From the NCBI GenBank assembly GCA_020634395.1, contig JACKBU010000006.1, positions 152,254 to 216,253 of the forward strand: a stretch of 64,000 bases of DNA. The letters run 5' to 3'. The position numbers and the translations under genes are program-made. This document shows, piece after piece, positions 1-9,184 of the stretch. Under the pieces are notes generated by a model. It was given only the letters and a program-made list of their open reading frames with translations, ran no database searches and was not told where the DNA came from. The stretch's first letter is position 1. The number at the start of each line of letters is the position of its first letter. The stretch comes from Ardenticatenaceae bacterium. GTDB lineage: Bacteria; Chloroflexota; Anaerolineae; Promineifilales; Promineifilaceae.

Positions 1-136
1 CGGCCGTTGCCGCCACAGTTGGCGTTGTGGCGGCTGCTAAAGTTGGCGGAACGGGGGATACGGAAACGGCCGTTTGACAAGCCGTCAACAAAACAAAAAC
101 GAACGTAACAAAAGCCAAAAGATAATATTTGCGCAT
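1..136 (-). CDS. Lipoprotein, N-terminal part (runs off left edge)
   Basis: An ATG at 136 on the minus strand opens a frame that stays open to base 1, giving 45 residues. The product starts with a short basic n-region and a hydrophobic core (YLLAFVTFVFVLL), followed by the lipobox LLTAC with Cys20. This indicates signal peptidase II processing and lipid anchoring outside the cytoplasmic membrane. After the cysteine comes a Thr/Pro/Ala/Val-rich linker typical of exported lipoproteins. AAGGG lies a few bases upstream of the ATG as a possible ribosome binding site. The functional domain lies outside the window, so no role can be given. Two iterated palindromes fall in the linker as Thr-Ala-Val. 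Confidence 0.7.
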   Translation of the reverse strand, partial: MRKYYLLAFVTFVFVLLTACQTAVSVSPVPPTLAAATTPTVAATA

Positions 137-544
137 AAAAAGCCCTTGTGAGTGAAGACTCTCTTTTCCTTTGCAAAGTCATGACATTGGTTCCTGATTA
201 TACAGTTTCACCCACAATTCAAACCGTTTTGTGTATGTAACGTTGTTTCGGTAACTTTTGGCAGAAGGAGGCGCGGCCGAGGGTCTGGCCGGATTAACCG
301 GCAATGCCCGCTGACGGCTGCTTGTTGGCGCGCCAGATGGCCCGGCAGCCCAGGAGGCCGAGTGTGCGGTGATTACTTTGGACTAAGCGGGCGTCGGCGA
401 GCTGCAAGAAGGTTTGGGTATGCGTGGAATGTGTAGAAGGGCACGGCCGTTGCGGAAAACGGCCGTGCCTACCGGTCTGTCACCGAGTTACAAACGTAAC
501 TTCCGGTTTTGTTTGTAGAATTTGCAGCCAAAGAATTGATTGTC
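137..544. other. Intergenic region of about 400 bp
   Basis: No convincing gene lies between the lipoprotein start and the cytochrome c stop codon. The stretch from about 260 to 430 is GC-rich and can be read in short open pieces, but none has a start with a ribosome binding site or a recognisable family. The part from 137 to 240 is AT-richer and probably holds the promoter of the lipoprotein gene. The only clear structure is the hairpin at 440-469, listed separately. Confidence 0.6.
440..469. repeat. Hairpin built from two iterated palindromes
   Basis: Two copies of ACGGCCGT stand in inverse orientation within longer arms: GGCACGGCCGTT at 440-451 and its complement at 458-469, with a 6-nt loop. 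The 12-bp perfect stem lies downstream of the stop codon of the minus-strand cytochrome gene at 545. It could end transcription, but no T-run follows on either strand, so a role in termination is only possible. Confidence 0.55.
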
Positions 545-1546
545 TTATGGGGTGGGGCCTTGTACAGGTGAAAGGGTGTGCAGATAGGTAAACATGGCCT
601 TCAATTCCTCGTCGGTGCTAGCTGCTCGCACCATTTCCCAGGGCATTTTGGATTCTGTAAAACCGCTCTTCAAGGTGAGGATCGGTACTGTGCCGCCACC
701 GGGCAGCGTGCCGGTATTGAAAAAGGTCATAAATTCTTCTTCGGTCCACTGGGGCATCAGTTGGGTCAAATTGGGACCGGGCGGTGGTCCGGGTTGCCCG
801 CTGGCCAACTTCCCTTGCAGCTGATCACCGTGGCAATCCCGGCAGCCGATGACATCGACCATGTATTTGCCATAGGCGGGGGTTTCAGCCGAGGGGGCAG
901 CTACATGGCCAACCGGCGGCTGCGCCACACGAAAATCGACCAGGTTCATAAAAATGGCGCCGAGCAGGTTAAACTGAGTGTCTGGGGTGGGTTCACCGGC
1001 AGCAGGTTGGGAACGAAGGTACGCTACCAGGGCCTGCACATCCTCGTCGCTCATGTGGCGGAAGTTGGCGGAAGGCATGATCAGGAGGAAACGGCCGTTT
1101 CGATCCACCCCCTCCCGAATAGCCCGAATCACCTCACCATCCGTCCAATCGGCGATATTGCCGGATGGGGTCAGGTTGGGGGCATAGAGCGCACCGAGGG
1201 GTGGGAAGTCAAACTTCGCCGCGAAATTACTGCCCGAAAGAGGCATCTGGCTGCCGGGCGTGTGGCAGCTTACGCAGATATTGGCCAGTTGTGCGCCGCG
1301 GGCGATTTGCTGCGGTGATGCGGTAATGCTGACCTCGGTTATCGGGTTATCGAAGTGTTGGTTCAGTTTATAAAAGCCAGTCAAAGCCAGTATCAACAGC
1401 GCTGCCGAGACGAGCGTTAGCAGACCCGAAAGGAGCGCGCCCATCCATTTCAACCAGCGTCTTTTGGCTTTCCAGGCGCGTAGGGTCAGGAAACCAAAAA
1501 CCACGATCAAAACGACAAGAATCGTAACACCTGCAATATCAAACAT
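545..1546 (-). CDS. Membrane-anchored diheme cytochrome c
   Basis: The protein of 333 residues has two hydrophobic helices at about 5-22 and 36-58, then two cytochrome c domains with heme attachment motifs CVSCH (91-95) and CRDCH (235-239). The heme domains should face outward and pass electrons, as in the cytochrome subunits of membrane dehydrogenases. I chose the ATG at 1546 because AAGGAG lies 8 bp before it; an upstream start at 1570 has no such site. It is last in a five-gene minus-strand operon with three small membrane proteins and a SnoaL-fold protein. The electron donor is not evident. The region around residue 150 contains an iterated palindrome (Asn-Gly-Arg). Confidence 0.85.
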   Translation of the reverse strand: MFDIAGVTILVVLIVVFGFLTLRAWKAKRRWLKWMGALLSGLLTLVSAALLILALTGFYKLNQHFDNPITEVSITASPQQIARGAQLANICVSCHTPGSQMPLSGSNFAAKFDFPPLGALYAPNLTPSGNIADWTDGEVIRAIREGVDRNGRFLLIMPSANFRHMSDEDVQALVAYLRSQPAAGEPTPDTQFNLLGAIFMNLVDFRVAQPPVGHVAAPSAETPAYGKYMVDVIGCRDCHGDQLQGKLASGQPGPPPGPNLTQLMPQWTEEEFMTFFNTGTLPGGGTVPILTLKSGFTESKMPWEMVRAASTDEELKAMFTYLHTLSPVQGPTP

Positions 1547-1607
1547 CTGAGAATCTCCTTGACATGACAAAACTGATCGCTAGCACGGAACCTCCGTTCT
1601 CACTTCT

Positions 1608-2141
1608 TTACCAGACTGAAAGGCGTCGCCCCAACCAGAAGGCCCATAGCGGATAACCAAAGTAAGGGACAGCCAGGATACTGATCGCCAGGCTGTGTGG
1701 CAGCCGGCCGGTGGAACGGGCAATCAGACCGGTGATCACCAACCAGGAGCCAACGCCCACGATCATGGCCAGAGTGATCCATAGAAATTGCTGGGCGAAG
1801 GTCAGCACGCCAAAGATCAGCAACAATTGCAGCACCACGGTGCTGACAAGCCCGATGAGGCCCACGGCCGTGGCGATGCGAATCAGGGTTGGGTTATAGA
1901 CAACCAAAATCCGGTAGAGCGTCAAGGCAATGGGGATGGTCAGCAGATATTGAATTGCCACGCAGATATCATTGATCATGCCAAATGTGTTGCCCAGCTC
2001 TTTGTGGGACGTGAAGAACAGAGCGTACATGATAATGAAGAAAACGACGCCAACGGACGAGATGACCGCACTCACTTTGGCGATGCCTCCGGTGAAGTGG
2101 ATCGCGGAAACAGAAGGTACGGAATGCAAAACTTCACTCAT
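1608..2141 (-). CDS. DUF4386-like integral membrane protein
   Basis: A 177-residue, very hydrophobic protein with about five to six predicted transmembrane helices. The spacing of helices and short loops, and the Phe/Leu/Ile-rich segments around residues 20-40, 65-80, 90-115 and 120-140, resemble DUF4386 family proteins, whose function is unknown. A second DUF4386 gene lies at 26439. GGAGG precedes the ATG at 2141 by nine bases. It sits 20 bp after the DUF2269-like gene and 61 bp before the cytochrome c gene, so all are probably cotranscribed. The family assignment is by general appearance and is only moderately sure. Confidence 0.65.
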   Translation of the reverse strand: MSEVLHSVPSVSAIHFTGGIAKVSAVISSVGVVFFIIMYALFFTSHKELGNTFGMINDICVAIQYLLTIPIALTLYRILVVYNPTLIRIATAVGLIGLVSTVVLQLLLIFGVLTFAQQFLWITLAMIVGVGSWLVITGLIARSTGRLPHSLAISILAVPYFGYPLWAFWLGRRLSVW

Positions 2142-2161
2142 GATATTTAGCCTCCATTAAC

Positions 2162-2653
2162 TCAGAAAGGTTTAGACATCATCAGCCAGGCGATAATTGC
2201 CAGGCTGGCAAATCCAACCAGCGCCGACCAAATCGGTCGTGTGTGGTTCAGCAGGGCGTCGAGATCGTCAGGACAGGCCGGCTGGCTCGCGGGATGTGGT
2301 TTGAAACCTTGCATGTACGCCAGCCCGGCGGCCTTTCGGACTTGACGATAGTAGCCCGATGCGGCAATGCCCATATAGGCATACATAGCAACGAGCAGGC
2401 CTATTGAAAGCCATATCCATCCCCGGTTCCACCAATCACCGATAAATCCGGTGACAATCCCGGTGAGGAACAACAGGGTGATAGAGCCATGCAAAACGCC
2501 GAGTGAACTGCCCGATAGATTCAACAGCGCCTGAATACGGCTCAACTCCCGCTCTCGGCGCAAGGCGAACGCAACGCCATCAGAAATGCCGTGAGCCATC
2601 AGAAATGCAAACACACTCAGCACATGTAGAAGAACTAGCAGTCGGTACATCAT
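2162..2653 (-). CDS. DUF2269-like membrane protein
   Basis: A 163-residue protein with four hydrophobic helices. The first helix includes LHVLSVFAFLMAHG, with histidines close to the membrane boundary. This pattern is seen in DUF2269 and CopD-like families, where such histidines may bind heme or metal; that is inference here. Its start overlaps the stop of the SnoaL-fold gene in an ATGA arrangement, so translation is probably coupled. A second in-frame ATG follows immediately. Its place beside a membrane cytochrome c suggests a redox-related membrane complex, but the operon gives no substrate. Confidence 0.6.
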   Translation of the reverse strand: MMYRLLVLLHVLSVFAFLMAHGISDGVAFALRRERELSRIQALLNLSGSSLGVLHGSITLLFLTGIVTGFIGDWWNRGWIWLSIGLLVAMYAYMGIAASGYYRQVRKAAGLAYMQGFKPHPASQPACPDDLDALLNHTRPIWSALVGFASLAIIAWLMMSKPF

Positions 2654-3075
2654 GTTTTTCCTCTTGGGGGTGGAACGATTCCAAGCTGCTGCAATAAGCC
2701 CATTTGGTCAATCAGAAGCCAGTTTTCGCTGATACGGCCGTCCGCAGTGCGAATGAAGATGAACCCGTGCACCGCTACTGACCTACCGGTAGGCACATTC
2801 CCAAAGAATGAGCCTTTGTGCGTGCCCCGCAGAGTCCAAAGAACCGCCAACTTGCTTTCCCCTTCTATTTCATCATCCACTGTACAGGTCAAGTCGGGAA
2901 AAGCTGCACGGAGATGGATGATCATCTGTTTGAGTCCCAGCCGGTTGGACGGCATTCCCCAGCCTGGAAGGTAAGTAACAGCGTCAAGCGGAACCAGTTC
3001 ATCCAAAATCGCATGATTCCCTTCGTTGAAGGCTTGATCCAATAAGGCATGAATGAGCGATGAAATCGTGGGCAT
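2650..3075 (-). CDS. SnoaL-fold ester cyclase-like protein
   Basis: A 141-residue cytoplasmic protein with the hallmarks of the SnoaL/ester cyclase group of the NTF2-like fold. It has an N-terminal helix with FNEGNHAILDELV, the central RGTHKGSFFG.VPTGR segment and the closing segment ISENWLLIDQMGLLQQLG. Members are small alpha+beta barrels that bind hydrophobic ligands; some are polyketide cyclases, but most single-domain relatives have no known substrate. No polyketide genes are nearby, so the cyclase label describes the fold only. It is the second gene of its operon, 3 bp after the gene at 3079, and overlaps the next by ATGA. Confidence 0.8.
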   Translation of the reverse strand: MPTISSLIHALLDQAFNEGNHAILDELVPLDAVTYLPGWGMPSNRLGLKQMIIHLRAAFPDLTCTVDDEIEGESKLAVLWTLRGTHKGSFFGNVPTGRSVAVHGFIFIRTADGRISENWLLIDQMGLLQQLGIVPPPRGKT

Positions 3076-3078
3076 TGC

Positions 3079-3639
3079 CTACCCTATGCTCAACAGGGCA
3101 ATGCCAATGATGAGGGGGGCGACGTAATGGAGCCAGGGGTAGTACATATCTTGGGGTCTGGCAATGGGGAGAATGACCAACCAGGCTAAATTCCAAATGA
3201 TGGTGGCCCAGCCGACCCAGCCGGGCAAGAAGCCGCTGCGTAGGATGGCAACGCCAAACAGCGCCTGCCCGATGAACGCCAGGATGACGGAAATCACAAT
3301 CGGGACATAGATATAGGCCCCCTCGTGCAGACCAAAGCTTTCGGCCACAAGCACGAGAACAGCGGCGATGAGAAAAATCGTCAGAGCCAGAGGCGGCACG
3401 ATCCGGTCGCCGGCGCCCTGCAGAAGCTGCGCCAACAGGACGAGGCCCAGAGTGACGACGAGGATGTCGGCCATGACGATGCCTCTTTCCCAGTAAAGAA
3501 AGCTCTTCGATTGTGCCGACGGCCACTGCCAGATGACGCGGGCAGTAAACAGGAAGCCGGCGACCAGAAAAATCAGGGCGCTCACTATCAACAGCCAGCC
3601 GGCGACAACCTGTTCGGAGAGAATCTCTCTTGCATTCAT
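3079..3639 (-). CDS. Small membrane protein, about six helices
   Basis: A 186-residue membrane protein with about six transmembrane segments and a short cytoplasmic N-terminus. No family is recognised with confidence. The overall plan, with pairs of helices joined by short loops and GLHEGAYIYVP between helices, resembles small uncharacterised proteins of the DUF4386/DUF998 type. GAGG stands 7 bp before the ATG at 3639. It is the first gene of the five-gene operon, which probably starts from a promoter in the 139-bp spacer between it and the LuxR-type regulator. That spacer contains the direct repeat TACGTGCA twice. Confidence 0.6.
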   Translation of the reverse strand: MNAREILSEQVVAGWLLIVSALIFLVAGFLFTARVIWQWPSAQSKSFLYWERGIVMADILVVTLGLVLLAQLLQGAGDRIVPPLALTIFLIAAVLVLVAESFGLHEGAYIYVPIVISVILAFIGQALFGVAILRSGFLPGWVGWATIIWNLAWLVILPIARPQDMYYPWLHYVAPLIIGIALLSIG

Positions 3640-3778
3640 GGGTGTTCCTCATTTGATTTCGTCTAGGTTTTCAGTTTGCCAGACGAGGGACAGTGTGTCA
3701 TGCGTGCGTGCACGTAGGGATGCACGTATTTGTGGGGGGCGGCCCTTGGACACGGCCGTTTTTTAATTATTATCAGGT

Positions 3779-6241
3779 TTAAAGGGAAGTCCGGCCGCTT
3801 TCAATTGCCCAGCGCACGAGTTGGGCACGGCTGGTCAGGCTCAGTTTAAACAGGATGTTGGCGATATGCTTCTCCACGGTACGCTTGCTCAACACCAGTT
3901 CTGCCGCAATCTCGCCGTTGGACTTGCCCTGAGCGATGAGCGCCGCGACTTCACGCTCGCGCCGGGTTAACATAGCCAACTTTTCATTGGCCGCTGGCAC
4001 AGGTTTTGCCTGAATGGGTAAATTCCGAGCATATTCCAGAGCCTGTTCAAGAGATAAAACACGTCCCGCCGCCTGCTCTGCCTTGAAGTCTTCATCTGTA
4101 AGAGTGCTGCGGGCAAGGTCGAGATAATGCTCTAGCTCCATGCGCGTGGCTTTCCAGAGCGACACAGCAGGCTGCTTACTGAGGGCAACGGCCGTAGCGA
4201 ACAGGCGTGCTCCGATGGCGGGTTGGTTGGCGGAAACGGCCGTTGCCGCTAAACCAATCAAACACTCCATCATACCGGGCTGGTTCTGCTGCGCCTGCTG
4301 AATTGCCATACTTTCCACAAACGAGCCGTAAGCACGTTCAACATCTCCCAGGTGCAAACAAGCAAAACCGAGATTACACAAGAGCGAGGCCCGATCCCGT
4401 TGGGCATCCAACTCACTCAGTAACGCCAAACCCCGCATGTAAGTTTCAGCGGCCTCGGCATACTTCTGCTCCAGGCGCGACAAATCCCCCAAATTATTGA
4501 GCGAGTGGGCCATTCGAAAGATGTCGCCGTCCTGGCGAGCCATTGCCAGGCTTTCATTCAAACGTTCACGTGCGATTTCATAATATCCCAGTTGAGTGGC
4601 GTTCTCCCCTTGAGCCAGCAAAGCCATACCAGCATAGAATCTTGGGCCTGCCTGGCGATAAAAGGTCACATTTTGCTCCGTGAGCGTGAAGGCCGTTTGA
4701 TAATCGCCCACAGTTTTGGCTGCAGAAGCCAGGCCATCTCTGGCGAAAGCGAGAATAGCACTGTTTGGATCGTGGGCAGCTTCGGCCAAATCAACCGCTT
4801 TGCGGGCAAAGGCCGTGGCAGCCTCAGCGTTGTCTAGCAACATGCAATGAAAAGTGGCAAAGACAAGCGCCTCCACGTGGACTTTCAGTGGAACTTGCTC
4901 GTCCGCCTCTACCAGAAGGCGCTCCAGCCACTTGACGCCTTCCCGCACATACCCCCGAATTTCCCAAAACAAAGTGAGGGCGCTCGCCAGGCGCAGCCCC
5001 GCCTCGATTTGTTGGCTTTCCAAAGCCCAGGCGAGCGCCGCGCGCAGGTTATCATGCTCGCTTTCCAGCCAGTTTAACCAGAGCTGCTGATAAGCCTCGA
5101 ACTGTTTCGGCATCGCCTCTTCCGCGCGGGCAAGATACAAATCCAGGTGGCGGTCACGAATGGACTCAGTTTCTCCGGCCTCAGCCAATTTTCTTAGGGC
5201 ATATTCGCGGATCGTTTCCAGCAGGCGATAGCGGGCATGACTGCGCCCAGTCGTTTCGGCCAGAACAAGCGACTTGGTTACGAGCGAGGACAACAAATCG
5301 AGGATCTGCTCCTGAGCGATGCCTGCGCCGGCACAAATCACTTCGGCCGTGTCCAACGTGCAGCCCGCCGAGAAAACCGCCAGGCGGTTCAGCAACGTTC
5401 GCTCCTCAGCCGAAAGCAGCTCATAACTCCAATCAATCGTCGCGCGTAAGGTATGATGGCGCGGCGCAAAACCCGTTCGCCGCCCAGAGGTCAGAAAAGA
5501 AAAACGGTCATTCAGGCGGTCGGCAATTTCCTCAACCGTCAAAACGTTCGTGCGCGCACTGGCCAGTTCTAAAGCGAGCGGCAGGCCGTCCAGGTGTTGG
5601 CAGATTGCGGCGACGGTAAGCGCGTTTTCAGCGGTGAGGGTGAAATGGGGCGAGAGGGTGTGGGCGCGGGCCACAAACAATTGTATCGCGTCATACTCCA
5701 TAAACTCATGGAGGGTTAAGGGCGTTTGTCCGGTTTGTCCACCGTCTACGCTGAATGAAGGGCAGTCCAGGCCAACAATAGGGTAAATCGTTTCCCCCAC
5801 AATGGCTAACGGTTCACGACTGGTCGCCAGGATTCGCAGATCTGGGGCATGAGATAACAACTGCTGCACCAGTTCGGCACAAGCCAAATTCAGATGCTCG
5901 CAGTTATCCAAAACGAGCAGCAGCTGCCTGGGCTGCAAATAGTTTTTCAATGCCTCTACTGGAGGTTGATTCGTCAGCAAATGTAAACCCAGGGCTTCTA
6001 TGACCGACTGCGGAACGAGGCTTGGATCGGACACTGCCGCCAGGCCGGCAAACCAAACACCATCGGAAAAGGCCTGGCTGGTTTGATGCGCTAACTGGAT
6101 CGCCAAGCGTGATTTGCCGCAGCCGCCAACGCCCGTCAGCGTAACAAGGCGGGTGGTGGAGAGAATTCGTTCCAGAGACGCCAGCTCTCGCTCGCGGCCG
6201 ATAAAGTGGGTCAACTGTATCGGCAAATTAGCAGAAGCCAT
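3779..6241 (-). CDS. LuxR-family regulator with NTPase and TPR domains
   Basis: An 820-residue regulator. The P-loop GVGGCGKSRLA lies at 37-47 and a Walker B-like LLLVLDNCEH near 110, followed by helical repeats of TPR type from about 350 to 690. The C-terminal GerE helix-turn-helix begins with LTRREREVAALIAQGKSNGEIA near 755. Such proteins sense a signal through the NTPase/TPR part and activate transcription when ATP-bound. The ligand is unknown. The ATG at 6241 has AGGG upstream. It runs in the same direction as the 545-3639 operon and may control it, which is inference. The gene has almost no iterated palindromes except near its 3' end, perhaps a sign of later arrival. Confidence 0.85.
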   Translation of the reverse strand: MASANLPIQLTHFIGRERELASLERILSTTRLVTLTGVGGCGKSRLAIQLAHQTSQAFSDGVWFAGLAAVSDPSLVPQSVIEALGLHLLTNQPPVEALKNYLQPRQLLLVLDNCEHLNLACAELVQQLLSHAPDLRILATSREPLAIVGETIYPIVGLDCPSFSVDGGQTGQTPLTLHEFMEYDAIQLFVARAHTLSPHFTLTAENALTVAAICQHLDGLPLALELASARTNVLTVEEIADRLNDRFSFLTSGRRTGFAPRHHTLRATIDWSYELLSAEERTLLNRLAVFSAGCTLDTAEVICAGAGIAQEQILDLLSSLVTKSLVLAETTGRSHARYRLLETIREYALRKLAEAGETESIRDRHLDLYLARAEEAMPKQFEAYQQLWLNWLESEHDNLRAALAWALESQQIEAGLRLASALTLFWEIRGYVREGVKWLERLLVEADEQVPLKVHVEALVFATFHCMLLDNAEAATAFARKAVDLAEAAHDPNSAILAFARDGLASAAKTVGDYQTAFTLTEQNVTFYRQAGPRFYAGMALLAQGENATQLGYYEIARERLNESLAMARQDGDIFRMAHSLNNLGDLSRLEQKYAEAAETYMRGLALLSELDAQRDRASLLCNLGFACLHLGDVERAYGSFVESMAIQQAQQNQPGMMECLIGLAATAVSANQPAIGARLFATAVALSKQPAVSLWKATRMELEHYLDLARSTLTDEDFKAEQAAGRVLSLEQALEYARNLPIQAKPVPAANEKLAMLTRREREVAALIAQGKSNGEIAAELVLSKRTVEKHIANILFKLSLTSRAQLVRWAIESGRTSL

Positions 6242-6275
6242 TTCATTTCGCCCTGATTCTCACGGTAAATCCTGT

Positions 6276-6482
6276 TCAGTTCTCATAAAGGCGTGCTTTC
6301 GGGAGATGAGACTGCTCAAAAGCAGCCGGGCTCAAATAACCTCGTGTTGCGGGCAGTTGTTGATGATTATAAAACAGTTCCATGTACTCAAACAGTTCTG
6401 TTCTAGCCACATCCTTCGGGTGGTAAACAATGTCCACGCGTTCGACTTTCTGGAGGTTTTTAGAAGCGGGATTCTGAGTTAA
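6276..6482 (-). pseudogene. IS3-family transposase, C-terminal remnant
   Basis: On the minus strand, codons down to a TGA at 6276-6278 read as the end of an IS3-type OrfB integrase. The recognisable stretch includes KVERVDIVYHPKDVART, then LFEYMELFYNHQQLPAT and RGYLSPAAFEQ. The motif of Tyr/Asn beside the GYLSP block is typical of the IS3/IS150 DDE domain end. Nothing upstream restores the catalytic Asp or Glu residues, and no inverted repeats were found, so this is a dead fragment. It lies between the LuxR-type regulator and the copper ATPase and marks an old insertion. Confidence 0.75.
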
Positions 6483-6763
6483 TGGGAAAACAGTCGCGGC
6501 GGCGGCGCGGTTTTATGCAAGTGAGCTGACAAATGGCCACGGGTGAAAAGCGATGCCTGCTAGGGGAAACGGAACGAGGCATTAATAATGCGCCAGTTTC
6601 TCAAATGTTTGAGGGTTAGCCACCAAATCCACTCACTTGCCCAACATATCATTGGACTTTGCGAAGGCCAGAAACTTGACCTGCGGCAAGTCTTCGGCAT
6701 CGAAATAGGCGGCAAACAGAATAAGTTTTATAAAGCCCTGGTGGAAGGATGTTGTTGGCGTTA
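6483..6763. other. Spacer of 280 bp beside the IS remnant
   Basis: No gene with a start and ribosome binding site is present. One minus-strand frame (about 6610-6740) reads as a short protein-like piece containing FDAEDLPQVKFLAFAKS, interrupted by stops on both sides. It may be a fragment of a gene broken by the insertion event, but I do not recognise the family. Confidence 0.35.
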
Positions 6764-9184
6764 TTAACGTCGCAAGCGGAGAGAATTACCTACCACCAGC
6801 AGGCTGCTTGTGGCCATTGCCACAGCGGCAATGACCGGCGAAATAACACCAAATGCAGCCAGAGGCACTGCCAGTAAATTGTAGCCAAAGGCCCACCCTA
6901 AATTCTCCACAATGATGCGCCGCGTGCGGCGTGAACGGATGATGAAGCGCGGCACCAGGGTTAAATCAGGCTGAGTCAGAATCACGTCGGAAGTTTCGCC
7001 GGCAACGTCAGTCCCGCCAGCAACAGTAAAACTCAGATCAGCCTGGGCCAAAGCAGGCGCATCATTGACCCCATCACCAACCATGGCGACCTTTTCCTGC
7101 GCTTCTTGCCAGGCTTGGATGCGTGCTGCTTTTTGGGCGGGATGCAGGCTGCCTGTAAAGTCGTCCAATCCCAGTTCAGCAGCGATAGCGGCGGTGGTCT
7201 GTGGATTATCTCCGGACAGTAGGCTCAATTGAATGTTTAAGTCGTGAAGTTGCTGCAAGGCTTCATGGGCAGTTGGGTTTGGCTCATCGCGCAAGGCGAT
7301 GAAACCAACCACGGTTTGCGATTGGCTTACCCAGACAACTGTCTCGCCTTTTTGCGTATGGAGAACGGCCGTTTCCCGCAGCGGTTCTTCGGCACACACA
7401 CCCACATATGCTTCTGACCCAACTTGTATGGGTGCTGACGCGTGATTGGCCCCTACCTTGGCGCTGGCGCCCTGACCGCGCACTGCCTTAAACGAAGTCG
7501 CTGTCTTCATTTTATCTCCACAGGCAGTCACAATAGCTTTGGCTACCGGATGTTCAGAAAATTGCTCCACACTGGCAGCCAGACACAAGATGTCCTCGGC
7601 GCGTTTATCTGTCGCCGACACTGTCTGCATGACACTCATATTTCCCTGAGTAAGCGTGCCGGTTTTATCAAATACCATTCGCTGTATTTGCGCGGCCGTT
7701 TCCAGCGCGGCCGTATTGCGAACCAGGATACCGGCCTGAGTGGTGCGCCCCAGGGTCACTGTTAATGCCAGCGGCGTCGCCAGTCCCAACGCACAAGGGC
7801 AGGCTACCACCAGAACGGCAACGGCCGTTAACAAAGCCTGGTTGATGGCATGTCCTGTCAGAAGCCAGCCGATGAAGGTCAAAAAAGCAGCGACCAGAAT
7901 CCCGATAGCAAAATAGGTTGAGGCCCGATCCGCCAGCCGTTGGATGGGCGGTTTGTTCGCTAGCGTTTCCTCTACCAGGTGGGTGATTTGTGCCAATCTT
8001 GTTTCTTCTGACGCCTGCTGCACAACGGCCGTTATTGCCGCATCCGTTAAAATGGTCCCGGCAAATACGGTGTCCCCCACTTCTTTGTCCACCACATTAG
8101 CTTCGCCTGTCAATACCGCCTCATTGAAGGCGCCGCTGCCCTCAATGATTTTGGCATCGGCCGGTACGCGTTCACCGGGACGAACAAGAATCGTGTCGCC
8201 GGCTCGCAACTGAGCAGCAGGTACCTCTTGCCAGGTCCCGTTTTGCTGCCGTTGCGCTTTTTGCGGCTGTAATTGCAATAACTGGCTAATATCTTTTCGC
8301 GCCTGGCTGCCACCTAAAGATTCCAGGTATCGGCCAAGCATAATAAACATGATGATCATGGCGACAGAATCAAAGTATGCCTCACCGCTGCCAGTCAGTG
8401 TGATGTAAACGCTGTAACTGTAGGCTGCCAGAGTGCCTAAAGCTACCAATGTGTCCATGGTGGCTGTGCGCGCCAACAAAGCCCGCCAGGCGCCACGCAG
8501 GATCGAGTAACCGCCAATAAACAGAACCGGCGTAGCCAGCAGCCAGACCAGATACTGCAAACGCCGAACCTGCTCGGTATCAAATTGACCGGCGGCGTAG
8601 AGAGGATACAGCTGCACGATGTAGAGCAGCATGACCTGCATGCCAAAAGCAAACGCTACGATGAGTTGCAGCAGCGTGCGTTCCTGTTGTTTGTCGGCCT
8701 GTCGTTGACTGGGATCGCTTAATAAACGCGCTTGATAGCCCAGCCGCCCGAGATCGTCCCACACCGATTGCAAGTCGGTTTGCGCCGGATCGTAGCGGAT
8801 ACGGCCTCGCTCGGCGGCAAAGCTGACATCAGCATCCTTGACGCCTGGTTGTTGGCGCAGGACGCGTTCAGCGGCCACCGCGCAGCCAGCGCACCACATG
8901 CCGCCCATCGTGAAATATGCGGTTTCGCCCCTATCCAGAACCAGATCGGTAATAGACGGCCGTTTTTCTTCTGCACTGCTGTCCTGGACTTGCTCCAGCA
9001 TTCCCTGCTCATGCGCCTGCATATAGGTGCGGGCACAGCCTTCGCAGCAAAAGTGTTTTTCTTCACCCTCAATGGTGCGTACCACTGGCTCATCGGTGAT
9101 GGGCATATGACACAACGCGCAGTGATCTAAATCCTTACTCAAATCAGTCATACTCGTTTTTACAGCCTTTGTATTCTGGTTCAC
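6764..9184 (-). CDS. ccoI: Copper-translocating P1B-type ATPase (CcoI/FixI-like)
   Basis: An 806-residue metal pump. An N-terminal Cys cluster (CALC at 22-25 and FCCEGC at 45-50) is followed by a heavy-metal-associated domain with GGMWCAGC at 94-101. About eight transmembrane helices follow, with the CPC metal site at 462-464, the phosphorylated Asp506 in DKTGT, the TGE loop near 359 and GDGVNDAP. CPC plus the extra N-terminal Cys cluster fits CcoI, which supplies copper to the binuclear centre of cbb3 oxidases; the oxidase genes directly upstream agree. The start is GTG at 9184, overlapping the preceding stop as GTGA; an ATG at 9151 is an alternative. Confidence 0.9.
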   Translation of the reverse strand: MNQNTKAVKTSMTDLSKDLDHCALCHMPITDEPVVRTIEGEEKHFCCEGCARTYMQAHEQGMLEQVQDSSAEEKRPSITDLVLDRGETAYFTMGGMWCAGCAVAAERVLRQQPGVKDADVSFAAERGRIRYDPAQTDLQSVWDDLGRLGYQARLLSDPSQRQADKQQERTLLQLIVAFAFGMQVMLLYIVQLYPLYAAGQFDTEQVRRLQYLVWLLATPVLFIGGYSILRGAWRALLARTATMDTLVALGTLAAYSYSVYITLTGSGEAYFDSVAMIIMFIMLGRYLESLGGSQARKDISQLLQLQPQKAQRQQNGTWQEVPAAQLRAGDTILVRPGERVPADAKIIEGSGAFNEAVLTGEANVVDKEVGDTVFAGTILTDAAITAVVQQASEETRLAQITHLVEETLANKPPIQRLADRASTYFAIGILVAAFLTFIGWLLTGHAINQALLTAVAVLVVACPCALGLATPLALTVTLGRTTQAGILVRNTAALETAAQIQRMVFDKTGTLTQGNMSVMQTVSATDKRAEDILCLAASVEQFSEHPVAKAIVTACGDKMKTATSFKAVRGQGASAKVGANHASAPIQVGSEAYVGVCAEEPLRETAVLHTQKGETVVWVSQSQTVVGFIALRDEPNPTAHEALQQLHDLNIQLSLLSGDNPQTTAAIAAELGLDDFTGSLHPAQKAARIQAWQEAQEKVAMVGDGVNDAPALAQADLSFTVAGGTDVAGETSDVILTQPDLTLVPRFIIRSRRTRRIIVENLGWAFGYNLLAVPLAAFGVISPVIAAVAMATSSLLVVGNSLRLRR

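Noticed and set aside
440..469. Strong terminator for the 545-3639 operon
   Set aside because: The stem is good but is made of two iterated palindromes and has no T-run, so it was kept only as a hairpin.
578..1318. Plus-strand frame of 246 codons opposite the cytochrome c gene
   Set aside because: Antisense to a protein with two heme motifs; no domain in the plus-strand reading.
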